From Halarcobacter mediterraneus (lineage in GTDB: Bacteria; Campylobacterota; Campylobacteria; Campylobacterales; Arcobacteraceae), in contig NZ_NXIE01000001.1 of the NCBI RefSeq assembly GCF_004116625.1, forward strand, positions 434,001 through 498,000: DNA of 64,000 bases. Direction: 5' to 3'. Positions 35,829 through 44,812 of this stretch are shown in pieces. A model generated the notes under the pieces. That model searched no databases, had not been told where the DNA came from, and was given only the letters and a program-made list of their open reading frames with translations. The translations under genes and the position numbers were made by a program. Positions within the stretch are counted from its first letter, which is position 1. Each line of letters starts with the position of its first letter.

Positions 35829-36403
35829 TAGAACATATGTCCCATTTGCTCTTTTTTTGTATTAATATAATTCTTATTATGGTTATTAGCTTTTGTAATA
35901 GCTGGAATTCTTTCAACTATTTCAATACCTAAAGACTCTACGTATTTTATTTTTTCAGGATTATTTGTAATTAGTTTGATTTTATTAAGATTTAAATCTT
36001 TAAAAACCTCTTCAACTACACTATAATCTCTATCGTCTTCACCAAATCCAAGCTCTAAGTTAGCTTCAATTGTGTTTCTACCTTGGTCTTGTAAAGCATA
36101 GGCATTAACTTTATTTAGTAAACCTATGTTTCGTCCTTCTTGTCTGTGATAAATTACTAAACCACCCTCTTTTGAAATAAACTTTAAAGCTAAGTCAAGT
36201 TGATTTTGACAATCACACTTTAAGCTTCCTAGAGTATCCCCTGTTAAACATTCTGAATGAACTCTTACATAAGGAGCCTCGATATCTTCGAAGTTTTTAC
36301 TCATAATAGCTAAGTGTTCTTGATTATCTTGTTTATAAGCTCTAATTTTAAATTTTCCATATTTTGTAGGTAGGTTAGCAATAGTTGATTTTTCTATATT
36401 CAT
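35828..36403 (-). CDS. ribA: GTP cyclohydrolase II
   Basis: First enzyme of riboflavin synthesis; opens GTP and releases formate and pyrophosphate. The zinc motif is complete: VRVHSECLTGDTLGSLKCDCQ with three Cys near residues 53-66. The catalytic segment YHRQEGRNIGLLNKVNAYALQ follows. The 191 residues are a stand-alone RibA, explaining why the RibA half at 26796 could decay. First gene of a five-gene minus-strand operon, divergent from hemB. Confidence 0.95.
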   Translation of the reverse strand: MNIEKSTIANLPTKYGKFKIRAYKQDNQEHLAIMSKNFEDIEAPYVRVHSECLTGDTLGSLKCDCQNQLDLALKFISKEGGLVIYHRQEGRNIGLLNKVNAYALQDQGRNTIEANLELGFGEDDRDYSVVEEVFKDLNLNKIKLITNNPEKIKYVESLGIEIVERIPAITKANNHNKNYINTKKEQMGHMF

Positions 36404-36463
36404 ATCTTTTTAAACCTTATATTGTTAAAATAAGCACGATTATAGCTAACAAAGGTAAATATA

Positions 36464-37435
36464 ATGTTTAAAAGATTTAGAAGATTAAGAATTAATGAAA
36501 CTCTAAGAAACTTAGTACAAGAAACTACTTTAACAACAAATGATTTTATATATCCACTTTTTGTAAAAGAAGGAGAAAATATTAAAATAGAAGTTTCTTC
36601 AATGCCTGGTGTTTTTCAAATGAGTATTGATGAAATCCTTAAAGAGTGCGAATATCTTTATTCAATTGGATTAAAATCTATTATTTTATTTGGTATTCCT
36701 GATGTAAAAGACTCTGTAGGAAGTGAATGTCTATGTGAAGAAAGTATAATTGCAAGAACAATTAAAGCAATTAAAGCAAAATTTCCTGATATGTTTATTG
36801 TTACTGATTTATGTTTTTGTGAATATACAGACCATGGACACTGTGGAATTTTAGACCCAAGAACAGGTACTGTTGACAATGATAAAACTCTTGAGATATC
36901 AGCACAACAAGCAATAGTTCATGCAAAAGCTGGTGTTGATATGATTGCACCTAGTGGAATGATGGATGGAATTATAGAAACATTAAGAACTGCTCTTGAT
37001 GAGAATGGATATGAAGACCTTCCAATTATGGCTTATTCTACAAAATTTGCAAGTGCTTATTATGGTCCTTTTAGAGATGTAGCAGAATCAAGTCCATCTT
37101 TTGGTGATAGAAGAACTTATCAAATGAACCCAGCTAATAGACTAGAAGCACTAGAAGAATCATTAGAAGATGAAAAACAAGGTGCTGATATTCTTATGGT
37201 TAAACCTGCATTATCTTTTATGGATGTAATTAGAGATGTTAGAAATAATACTAATCTTCCAGTTTGTGCTTATAATGTAAGTGGAGAATATGCAATGATT
37301 AAACATGCTGGAAATGCAGGTTTAATTGATTATGAAAAAGTTATGATGGAAACATTACTTAGTTTTAAAAGAGCAGGAGCAGATTTAATTATCACTTATC
37401 ATGCAAAAGAGGCTTGTGAATTATTAAATAAATAA
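36464..37435 (+). CDS. hemB: Delta-aminolevulinic acid dehydratase (porphobilinogen synthase)
   Basis: Condenses two aminolevulinate molecules to porphobilinogen in tetrapyrrole synthesis. Zinc-site segment [16 protein letters not shown], first Schiff-base Lys in [16 protein letters not shown] and second in [13 protein letters not shown] are all present. 323 residues, normal. Divergent from ribA across a 60-bp gap; followed 5 bp later by a sensor kinase, so signalling genes may be read from the hemB promoter. Confidence 0.96.
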   Translation: MFKRFRRLRINETLRNLVQETTLTTNDFIYPLFVKEGENIKIEVSSMPGVFQMSIDEILKECEYLYSIGLKSIILFGIPDVKDSVGSECLCEESIIARTIKAIKAKFPDMFIVTDLCFCEYTDHGHCGILDPRTGTVDNDKTLEISAQQAIVHAKAGVDMIAPSGMMDGIIETLRTALDENGYEDLPIMAYSTKFASAYYGPFRDVAESSPSFGDRRTYQMNPANRLEALEESLEDEKQGADILMVKPALSFMDVIRDVRNNTNLPVCAYNVSGEYAMIKHAGNAGLIDYEKVMMETLLSFKRAGADLIITYHAKEACELLNK

Positions 37436-37440
37436 TTATT

Positions 37441-38637
37441 ATGAATCAAACTTACCAAGAAGCAATTGAAAATTCAAATATTGTATCAAGAACAGATACA
37501 AATGGAATAATAACTTTTGTAAATGATGAATTCTGTAAAATTTCAGGCTTTACAAAAGAAGAGCTTCTTGGAAAGAATCATAATATTGTACGTCATCCAG
37601 ATGTTCCAAAAGAGAATTTTACTACTCTTTGGCAAACTATCTTAAATAAAAAACCTTATAAAACCACTGTAAAAAACTTATGCAAAGATGGTTCAACTAT
37701 TTACTTAAATACTACTATTACTCCAATTTTAGATGAAAGTAATGATATTAAAGAGTTTATTGCTATAAGATATGATGTAACAGAAGAAGTAAATTTAAAA
37801 AAGAATTTAGAAATAAAAGATAAAGAATTAAAACTTCTAAATCAAACTTTAGAAGAAAAAGTACAAAAACAAACAGCACAGCTTTTAAAATTAAATCAAA
37901 CCTTAGAACATCGAGTTCAAGAAGAAATTGCTAAAAATGAGGAAAAACAAAAACTTCTTTTTTGGCAATCAAAAATGGCAAGTTTAGGACAAATGATTGC
38001 AAATATTGCTCACCAGTGGAGACAACCTCTTACAGAACTTACCCTTACTTTATTTAATATGAAAAAAGAGACTTCAAAAAATAATATAAAAAAATCAAAC
38101 TTGTATTATGATGAATCTCTTAAAATAATAAATAATATGTCAAAAACAATTGATGATTTTTCTAATTTTTTTAATCCTAATAAAGAAAAAGAGTTTTTCT
38201 TTTTAGAAAATGCTATTAATGAGGCTTTATTTATTACAAAAAAAATGCTTGAAAAAGAGAGTATCTCTATTTATTCTAATTTGGAAAATATAAAAGTATT
38301 TGGTATTTCAAATGAATTATCTCAAGTTATTATAAATCTATTACAAAATTCAAAAGAGGCTTTTTCAAATAAAAATAATAAAGAAGTTAAAATAGATATC
38401 TCCAAAAAAAACAAATTTGCAATAATTGAATATTCTGATAATGCTGGAGGAGTAAAAGAAGAACTTTTAGAAAAGATTTTTGAACCTTATTTTACTACAA
38501 AACATCAGTCAAATGGAACAGGTTTAGGTTTATTTATGTCTAAAATGATTTTAGAACAAAGTTTAAATGCTGAAATTATTGTAAAAAACTTTTGTGATGG
38601 ACTTAAATTTGAGATTATAATTCCTATGGAGAAATAA
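37441..38637 (+). CDS. Cytosolic PAS sensor histidine kinase with Aer-type PAS
   Basis: 398 residues with no membrane segment. PAS domain about 10-115 contains GKNHNIVRHPDVPKENF, the FAD-associated motif of the aerotaxis receptor Aer, so redox or oxygen sensing is likely. A coiled coil (115-170) leads to His191 in ANIAHQWRQPLTE, then an HATPase with NLLQNSKEAF, DNAGGVKEE and GTGLGLFMSK. Its partner regulator begins immediately after the stop codon. Neighbouring hemB may share its promoter. Confidence 0.9.
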   Translation: MNQTYQEAIENSNIVSRTDTNGIITFVNDEFCKISGFTKEELLGKNHNIVRHPDVPKENFTTLWQTILNKKPYKTTVKNLCKDGSTIYLNTTITPILDESNDIKEFIAIRYDVTEEVNLKKNLEIKDKELKLLNQTLEEKVQKQTAQLLKLNQTLEHRVQEEIAKNEEKQKLLFWQSKMASLGQMIANIAHQWRQPLTELTLTLFNMKKETSKNNIKKSNLYYDESLKIINNMSKTIDDFSNFFNPNKEKEFFFLENAINEALFITKKMLEKESISIYSNLENIKVFGISNELSQVIINLLQNSKEAFSNKNNKEVKIDISKKNKFAIIEYSDNAGGVKEELLEKIFEPYFTTKHQSNGTGLGLFMSKMILEQSLNAEIIVKNFCDGLKFEIIIPMEK

Positions 38638-39321
38638 ATGAAATATGAAATATTAAAAGATTTAAAGATTCTATTTGTTGAAGATGAAAATAATATTTCT
38701 AAATTACTTAAAAATGCAGTTAGTGACTATTTTTATTCTTTTATTACAGCAAAAGATGGTAAAGAAGGAATTGAAAAATATAAAAATACAAGCCCTGATA
38801 TAGTTATATCAGATATTATGATGCCAAATCTTGATGGATTAGAGATGACTAAAGTATTAAGAGAAATAGATGAGAGCTTACCTATTATTATATTAAGTGC
38901 TTTTTCAGATAAAGAAAAACTATTAAAAGCTATAGATTTAGGAATAAACAAATATTTTATAAAACCTTTTAATCCTGAAGAGTTATTAGAATACCTTTCT
39001 ACTTTGGCTGAAAAACTAGATAAACAAAGAATACTTTGTATAAATAAACATTTTTCTTATGATAAAAACTCAAAGAACTTATATGAAAAAGATGAATTAA
39101 TTAAATTATCAAAAAGAGAAAAAATGTTTCTTTCTTTACTTATAAAAAATAAAAAAACTTTTGTATCAAATGAATTAATGAAAAAAGAATTATGGGAAGA
39201 AGCTGAGGTTTCACCTGAAAGAATAAGAACTTTTATAAAGAGATTTAGACAAAAAACAAAAAAAGAGTTGATAAAAAATATTTCAGGACAAGGATATCTA
39301 ATTTCTAAAGACGACATCTAA
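38638..39321 (+). CDS. OmpR-family response regulator, partner of the Aer-PAS kinase
   Basis: 227 residues: receiver domain 1-120 with the phospho-acceptor Asp in DIVISDIMMPNLDG and conserved Lys in YFIKPFNPEE, followed by a winged-helix DNA-binding domain (LSKREKMFLSLL..., ERIRTFIKRFRQK...GQGYLIS). Its ATG directly follows the kinase stop, so the two form a two-component pair. Its 3' end overlaps the convergent nrdG by 24 bp. Confidence 0.92.
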   Translation: MKYEILKDLKILFVEDENNISKLLKNAVSDYFYSFITAKDGKEGIEKYKNTSPDIVISDIMMPNLDGLEMTKVLREIDESLPIIILSAFSDKEKLLKAIDLGINKYFIKPFNPEELLEYLSTLAEKLDKQRILCINKHFSYDKNSKNLYEKDELIKLSKREKMFLSLLIKNKKTFVSNELMKKELWEEAEVSPERIRTFIKRFRQKTKKELIKNISGQGYLISKDDI

Positions 39322-39969
39322 AGTTTTATGAAGTTTTGTAGTATCAAAATTTTTTTTGCTATCTTTTAAATTTGCAAAATTCTCAGTTTCTAAGAAATTT
39401 TGAATAAAAAAAGTTTTATTATAGCCTTCATCTTTTAATACTTTTTGCATAAAATTAATATCTTCTTCATTTAATAAGTCTTTATGAAGAGTTGTTCTTA
39501 CCTCATATTCAATAGAAGAATTTATTAAATACTTTAAAGATTTTATAAATCTATCATAAAATTTACCTTTTGTTATAAACTCATATTTTTCTTGTGTTCC
39601 TTTAAAATCTAAAGATACAAAATCAAGAAATTTCTTTTTTAACAACTGTTTTAAAAGTTCTGGATTAGTACCATTCGTATCTAATTTTATTTTAAAACCT
39701 AGTTTTTTTATTTTTTTACAAATTTCTAATAAATCATGAAGAGAGGCTTCTCCTCCACTTAAAACAACAGAATCAAGAAGCCCTACTCTTTTCATAAGAA
39801 AATCCATTAAATCTTCAACTGTATATTGTCCATTTTGAGATGTCACAATATCATAATTATAACAATATTGACATCTCATATTACAATGAACAAACCACAC
39901 TATACAAGATAAATGGTTTTCATAATCAACAGTTGTAAAAGGTGTTATATTATAGATAATCTTTTTCAA
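39298..39969 (-). CDS. nrdG: Anaerobic ribonucleotide reductase activating protein
   Basis: Radical SAM activase that places the glycyl radical on NrdD. The cluster motif is CNMRCQYC (CX3CX2C) near residue 31, then VVLSGGEASLHD. The 223-residue length fits. The start is TTG at 39969, 20 bp inside the preceding 52-codon gene, with AAAGGG about 9 nt upstream; translational coupling is likely. It must act on a glycine encoded by that neighbouring small gene rather than by the large NrdD gene. Confidence 0.9.
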   Translation of the reverse strand: MKKIIYNITPFTTVDYENHLSCIVWFVHCNMRCQYCYNYDIVTSQNGQYTVEDLMDFLMKRVGLLDSVVLSGGEASLHDLLEICKKIKKLGFKIKLDTNGTNPELLKQLLKKKFLDFVSLDFKGTQEKYEFITKGKFYDRFIKSLKYLINSSIEYEVRTTLHKDLLNEEDINFMQKVLKDEGYNKTFFIQNFLETENFANLKDSKKNFDTTKLHKTLDVVFRN

Positions 39970-40108
39970 GAAATTTTACCCTTTGTCTATGCTCACCTTT
40001 TTTACCAATGTTAAAACTTTCTACTGGTCTATGATATCCCATTACTCTCGTATATACAATACACTTTGTTCTTTTTTCTTGTAACTTTTTAGGCTCTAAG
40101 CTTTTCAT
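39950..40108 (-). CDS. Separate C-terminal glycyl-radical piece of class III ribonucleotide reductase (NrdD)
   Basis: 52-residue protein matching the extreme C-terminus of ordinary NrdD: TKCIVYTRVMGYHRPVES, then FNIGKKGEH and RQRVKF. RVMGY holds the candidate radical glycine, Gly24. The upstream 703-residue NrdD ends after its Cys-rich zinc segment without this motif. The ATG is 20 bp inside the nrdD 3' end in another frame and is preceded by AGGAGG at 9 nt (40118-40123), so it is built for its own translation. It overlaps the nrdG start by 20 bp. Too short for standard gene calls and easily missed. Confidence 0.82.
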   Translation of the reverse strand: MKSLEPKKLQEKRTKCIVYTRVMGYHRPVESFNIGKKGEHRQRVKFLEKDYL

Positions 40109-42200
40109 TATTTAATTCCTCCTCTAGAATTTCTTCATCACATTTTGGACAATATTCATATTCTCCACTAATATAACCATGTTTTGGACATATTGAAAAA
40201 ACTGGTGTAATAGTGATATATGGTAAAGTAAAATTTGAAATAACATTTTTTACTAATTTTCGACAAACTTCTGCACTAGATAATTTTTCTCTCATATACA
40301 AATGAAGTACTGTTCCCCCTGTATATTTCCCTTGCAAATCATCTTGTAAAGTAAGTGCTTTAAATACATCATCCGTATAGTCAACTGGAAGTTGAGAAGA
40401 GTTTGTATAATAAATATTTTCTCCAAAACCTGCTTGTAAAATATCTTTATATCTCTTTTTATCTTCTTTTGCAAAACGATAAGTTGTTCCTTCTGCTGGT
40501 GTTGCTTCAAGATTATATAAATTTCCAGTTTCTTCTTGATAGGAAATCATTTTATTTCGCATAAATTCTAGAATCTCATTTGCAAAATTTATCCCAAAAT
40601 TACTAGTTATATCAAACTCTTTTTCTGAAAAATTTATTATCATCTCATTTATGCCATTAACACCAATTGTTGAAAAATGATTATTAAAATTTGGAAGATA
40701 TCTTTTTGTATAAGGGAATAGTCCTCTTTCATACATTTCATTTACAAAAACTCTTTTTTTCTCTAAAGTAGATTTAGCTAAATCCATTAAGTCTTCTAAT
40801 CTTTCAAAAAGTTTTTCTTTATTTGCTTTATATAAAAAGCCTAGTCTAGCCATATTTATTGTCACAACACCTATACTTCCTGTCATTTCAGCACTTCCAA
40901 AAAGTCCACCACCTCTTTTTAAAAGTTCCCGTAAATCTAATTGTAATCTACAACACATTGATCTAACATGTCCTGGTTTATAAGCTTTTTCATTTGGAAT
41001 CAAATTACCATTATCATCTTTTATATATTGACTTCCTATAAAATTTTGGAAATAAGAACTTCCTATCTTTGCAGTATTTTCAAAAAGTAAATCTGTATTT
41101 TCTCCATACCAATCAAAATCTTCAGTTAAATTTACAGTAGGAATAGGAAAAGTAAAAGGTTGCCCTGTTTTATCACCTTCTGTCATCACTTCATAATATG
41201 CTTTATTTATCATATTCATTTGTTTTTGAAAAGCTTTATATGTCATATTTGTAAGTTTTTCAAAACCTTTAGATTTAGCTATTTCTAAAAGTTCTTCATC
41301 TTCTAAGCCTTCAAATAAATGTTTCTGATTTTTAGTAGGTGTTTGATCTTTTAAATCACTAGGAACTGTCCAATCAATTGTAATATTGGTAAAAGGGCTT
41401 TGTCCCCAACGGGCAGGAACATTTAAATTATAAATAAAACTTCTAATACTTTTTTTTACCTCTTCAAAAGATAATTTATCTTTAAAAACATATGGAGCTA
41501 AATAAGTATCAAAAGAAGAAAAAGCTTGTGCTCCTGCCCATTCACTTTGTAAAATTCCTAAAAAATTTGCCATTTGTCCTAAAGCTTCTCTAAAATGATT
41601 TGGAGCATAACTTTCAACTCTTCCTCTTACTCCATTAAATCCTTCATCTAATAAAACTCTTAAACTCCAACCTGCACAATAACCACTTAAACAATCTAAA
41701 TCATGTATATGATAGTCTGCATTTCTATGAGCATAACCTTCTTCTTTTGAGTAAACCTTATCTAACCAATAATTTGCAATAACTTTTCCTGCTGTATTAT
41801 TTATTAATCCAGCATGAGAATAACCAGTATTTGAATTTGCATTAATTCTCCAATCACTTCCATTTATATATTCTTCGATTGTTTGAGTAGAGTTAATATA
41901 AGTAGTATCTTCATCTAATCCTAATACTTGTTCTCTTTGTAATTTATGTAAATGCCTATAAAGCATAAAAGATTTTAATTCATCAAAATATCTTGCTTTA
42001 AATAATTCATTTTCAATAATATCTTGAATATCTTCAACTGCAACAACTCTTTTTTCTTCAATTTTTTCTAAAACATTAAAATAGATGGAGTAATCAAAAA
42101 CAGTATGAACACTTTTAAAAGCTTTTTTTATAGCATCTTTTATTTTATAAGAATGAAATGCTTCATTTTTACCATCTCTTTTTAATATACTTTCTACCAT
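40089..42200 (-). CDS. nrdD: Anaerobic ribonucleoside-triphosphate reductase, large piece lacking the glycyl-radical tail
   Basis: Class III ribonucleotide reductase making dNTPs without oxygen. 703 residues: N-terminal ATP-cone (1-90, ILKRDGKNEAFHSYKIKDAI), ten-stranded barrel with active-site Cys in VRSMCCRLQL, and a C-terminal zinc segment FSICPKHGY...YEYCPKC. It stops 17 residues after CPKC; the RVxGY glycyl-radical motif that should follow is encoded by the separate gene at 39950-40108. Genes are ordered nrdD, C-terminal piece, nrdG with 20-bp overlaps. Confidence 0.93.
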   Translation of the reverse strand: MVESILKRDGKNEAFHSYKIKDAIKKAFKSVHTVFDYSIYFNVLEKIEEKRVVAVEDIQDIIENELFKARYFDELKSFMLYRHLHKLQREQVLGLDEDTTYINSTQTIEEYINGSDWRINANSNTGYSHAGLINNTAGKVIANYWLDKVYSKEEGYAHRNADYHIHDLDCLSGYCAGWSLRVLLDEGFNGVRGRVESYAPNHFREALGQMANFLGILQSEWAGAQAFSSFDTYLAPYVFKDKLSFEEVKKSIRSFIYNLNVPARWGQSPFTNITIDWTVPSDLKDQTPTKNQKHLFEGLEDEELLEIAKSKGFEKLTNMTYKAFQKQMNMINKAYYEVMTEGDKTGQPFTFPIPTVNLTEDFDWYGENTDLLFENTAKIGSSYFQNFIGSQYIKDDNGNLIPNEKAYKPGHVRSMCCRLQLDLRELLKRGGGLFGSAEMTGSIGVVTINMARLGFLYKANKEKLFERLEDLMDLAKSTLEKKRVFVNEMYERGLFPYTKRYLPNFNNHFSTIGVNGINEMIINFSEKEFDITSNFGINFANEILEFMRNKMISYQEETGNLYNLEATPAEGTTYRFAKEDKKRYKDILQAGFGENIYYTNSSQLPVDYTDDVFKALTLQDDLQGKYTGGTVLHLYMREKLSSAEVCRKLVKNVISNFTLPYITITPVFSICPKHGYISGEYEYCPKCDEEILEEELNNEKLRA
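40118..40123 (-). promoter_or_regulatory. Strong ribosome-binding site of the split NrdD C-terminal gene
   Basis: AGGAGG on the minus strand, 9 nt before the ATG at 40108, lying inside the end of nrdD. It is one of the best Shine-Dalgarno matches in the window and argues that the downstream 52-codon frame is initiated in its own right. Confidence 0.8.
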
Positions 42201-42398
42201 AATTTTTCCTTTATTCGTAGGTAGAAGTTTAGAGCTTTCGTACTTAAAAAATAATAATTAAAATTGTCACAAAAATGTCATTATATAGACTTTTAAAATA
42301 AAAATACTTTCTTATGATTTTAAGAAAAAACTCATCTAAGAAAAGAGTAACATAGTTTTAGGTAATATTTATTCTTTTTTCAAATATAAAGGTAGACT

Positions 42399-43331
42399 AT
42401 GAGACACTTTTTAACTTTAAAAGATTATACTAAAGAAGAAATTTTAGAAATTTTAGAATTAGCTTCAAAAATCAAAAAAGAAACAAAGAATAGAGTTTTT
42501 AAAGACTATATGCCAAAGCATACTTTAGGAATGATTTTTGAAAAAAGCAGTACAAGAACAAGAGTTAGCTTCGAAACAGGAATATATCAACTTGGTGGAA
42601 TAGGATTATTTCTTTCATCAAATGATATTCAACTTGGAAGAGGAGAACCTATGTCTGATACATCAAGAGTTGTATCAAGTATGGTAGATATGGTTATGAT
42701 TAGAACTTTTGCCCAATCAAAAATTGAAGAGTTTGCAAAATACTCAAAAGTTCCAGTAATAAATGGATTAACTACAGAATATCATCCCGTTCAATTAATG
42801 GCTGATTACTTAACTATTCAAGAAGCAGGATTAGATAAAGATTTAATTGTTTCATATATTGGAGATGGGAATAATCTTGCACATTCATGGTTAATGTTAG
42901 CTTCAAAACTTGGATTTGAACTTAGAATTGCAACTCCAAAAGGTTATGAAGTAGATGAAAACATTTTAAATGATGCTTTAAAATTTGCAAAAGAGTCTGG
43001 AGCAAAAATCACTATAGGAAATGACCCTAAAGAAGCGTGTAAGAATGCAACAATTATTACAACAGATACATGGGTTTCTATGGGACAAGAAGATGAAAAA
43101 GAACAAAGAATTAAAGACTTTGATGGATATATAGTTGATAGTAAAATGATGGCACTAGGAGCAAACAATGTAAAATTTTTACATTGTTTACCTGCTTACA
43201 GAGGCTATGAAGTAAGTGAAGACATAATTGAGGGGTCTCAAAGTTTAGTTTTTGAAGAAGCAGAAAATAGACTACATGCACAAAAAGGTGTTATGGTTTG
43301 GCTTAACAATATAAATAAAAAAGATAAATAA
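42399..43331 (+). CDS. argF: Ornithine carbamoyltransferase
   Basis: Forms citrulline from ornithine and carbamoyl phosphate in arginine synthesis; argG follows the pathway at 59968. Carbamoyl-phosphate site [10 protein letters not shown] near residue 50, ornithine loop [12 protein letters not shown] near 255-266, and [10 protein letters not shown] are conserved. 310 residues. The stop overlaps the hemN start by one base (TAATG). The argF-hemN pairing is familiar from Campylobacter. Confidence 0.95.
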   Translation: MRHFLTLKDYTKEEILEILELASKIKKETKNRVFKDYMPKHTLGMIFEKSSTRTRVSFETGIYQLGGIGLFLSSNDIQLGRGEPMSDTSRVVSSMVDMVMIRTFAQSKIEEFAKYSKVPVINGLTTEYHPVQLMADYLTIQEAGLDKDLIVSYIGDGNNLAHSWLMLASKLGFELRIATPKGYEVDENILNDALKFAKESGAKITIGNDPKEACKNATIITTDTWVSMGQEDEKEQRIKDFDGYIVDSKMMALGANNVKFLHCLPAYRGYEVSEDIIEGSQSLVFEEAENRLHAQKGVMVWLNNINKKDK

Positions 43332-44698
43332 TGATTGATTTTAAAAAATTTGAAAAATATTCAAAACCAGGTCCAAGATATACTTCTTATCCTACTGCAC
43401 CTGAATTTACAGAAAGTTTTTCGCAGGAAGATTTAATTAACTATTTTAAAAATCAAGATAGTAATAGAAATTTATCTTTATATGTGCATCTTCCTTTTTG
43501 TAGAAGTGCCTGTTATTTTTGTGGTTGTAATGTTATTTTTACATCAAAAGAAGAAAAAAAAGTTACTTATTTAGAATATTTAAAAAAAGAATTAAATATT
43601 TTAAAGCAACATTTAAATACCAATAGAAAAGTTACTCAAATGCATTTTGGAGGAGGAACACCAACATACTTTTCTCCCGAACAATTACAAGCAGTTATTT
43701 CAATGATAAAAGAAGTATTTCCAAACTTTAGTGAAGATGCTGAAATATCTTGTGAAGTAGACCCTCGATACTTTACAAAAGAGCATATGGATGTTCTTAA
43801 AGCAGGTGGATTTAATAGACTGAGCTTTGGAGTTCAAGATATAAATGAAGAGGTTCAAAAAACTATTCACAGAATTCAACCATATGAAACAACTTTAAAT
43901 GTAATGAATATAGCAAGAGATGCTGGAATTAAATCTATCAATATTGATTTAATTTACGGGCTTCCTCACCAAAATAAAAAAACTTTTCATGAAACAATTG
44001 AACAAGTAATAAAACTAAATCCAGATAGATTAGCTGTATTTAACTATGCTCATGTTCCATGGCTTATGAAAACTATGAGAAAGTTTGACGAATCAACTTT
44101 TGCTCCACCATCAGAAAAGTTAGAGATTTTAAAAGATACTATTGAGTTCTTTACTACTAATGGTTATAAAATGGTTGGAATGGATCACTTTGCAAAACCT
44201 GAAGATGAGTTATTTAAAGCCATTGAAAAAGGTGAGCTTCATAGAAACTTCCAAGGTTATACAACTAAAGGTGGTGCTGATTTAATAGGAATTGGTGTTA
44301 CTTCTATTGGAAATGGTGTTGATTATTATGCACAAAACTTCAAAGACTTAAAACAATATGAAGCTGCAATTGATAATGGCGATTTACCAATTTTCAAAGG
44401 TTATAAATTAAGTGATGATGATATATTAAGACAATATGTTATTATGGAACTTATGAGTAACTTCTCTTTAAATATAAAAAGAGTAGAAGAAAACTTTAAT
44501 ATAGCTTTTAATGAATACTTTGATGATGCATTAGAAGCTTTAAATGAATTTATAGAAGCTAAACTTGTAGAGATTACAGAAGAAAAAATACAAGTATCTC
44601 AAACAGGAACAATGCTTATTCGAAATATTTGTATGCCATTTGATGCATATTTAAATAAAATTCCCGAAGATAAAAGAAGATTTTCTAAGACAATTTAG
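43331..44698 (+). CDS. hemN: Oxygen-independent coproporphyrinogen III dehydrogenase HemN
   Basis: Radical SAM enzyme decarboxylating coproporphyrinogen III to protoporphyrinogen IX without oxygen. YVHLPFCRSACYFCGCN carries the CX3CX2CXC motif that marks true HemN, near residue 55; GGGTPTYFSPEQL follows. 455 residues, full length. Distinct from the shorter HemW at 2400. With hemB it makes this window rich in heme genes. It overlaps argF by one base and ends in a hairpin spanning its stop. Confidence 0.95.
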   Translation: MIDFKKFEKYSKPGPRYTSYPTAPEFTESFSQEDLINYFKNQDSNRNLSLYVHLPFCRSACYFCGCNVIFTSKEEKKVTYLEYLKKELNILKQHLNTNRKVTQMHFGGGTPTYFSPEQLQAVISMIKEVFPNFSEDAEISCEVDPRYFTKEHMDVLKAGGFNRLSFGVQDINEEVQKTIHRIQPYETTLNVMNIARDAGIKSINIDLIYGLPHQNKKTFHETIEQVIKLNPDRLAVFNYAHVPWLMKTMRKFDESTFAPPSEKLEILKDTIEFFTTNGYKMVGMDHFAKPEDELFKAIEKGELHRNFQGYTTKGGADLIGIGVTSIGNGVDYYAQNFKDLKQYEAAIDNGDLPIFKGYKLSDDDILRQYVIMELMSNFSLNIKRVEENFNIAFNEYFDDALEALNEFIEAKLVEITEEKIQVSQTGTMLIRNICMPFDAYLNKIPEDKRRFSKTI

Positions 44699-44708
44699 TC
44701 TTAGAAAA
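44681..44708 (+). terminator. Hairpin at the end of hemN
   Basis: 11-bp perfect stem TTTTCTAAGAC / GTCTTAGAAAA with a 6-nt loop containing the hemN stop codon. There is no clear T-tract afterwards, so termination or 3'-end protection is possible but not assured. Confidence 0.5.
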
Positions 44709-44812
44709 TTCATAAAAAACATTCACTAACTCTTAACACTTTTTATTGTATAATCCAAGAAAATTTACAAAAATTATTTTAAATTTTATTTAACTAAGGT
44801 TATAAAAAAACA

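Noticed and set aside
40089-40125. nrdD frameshift as a simple sequencing error
   Set aside because: Considered first, but the C-terminal frame has its own ATG with AGGAGG at 9 nt, and the neighbouring overlaps are orderly; kept as an alternative needing read-level confirmation.
42201-42398. Small RNA or riboswitch in the nrdD/argF intergenic region
   Set aside because: I see no stable hairpin with a T-tract or known riboswitch core; only AT-rich divergent promoter sequence.
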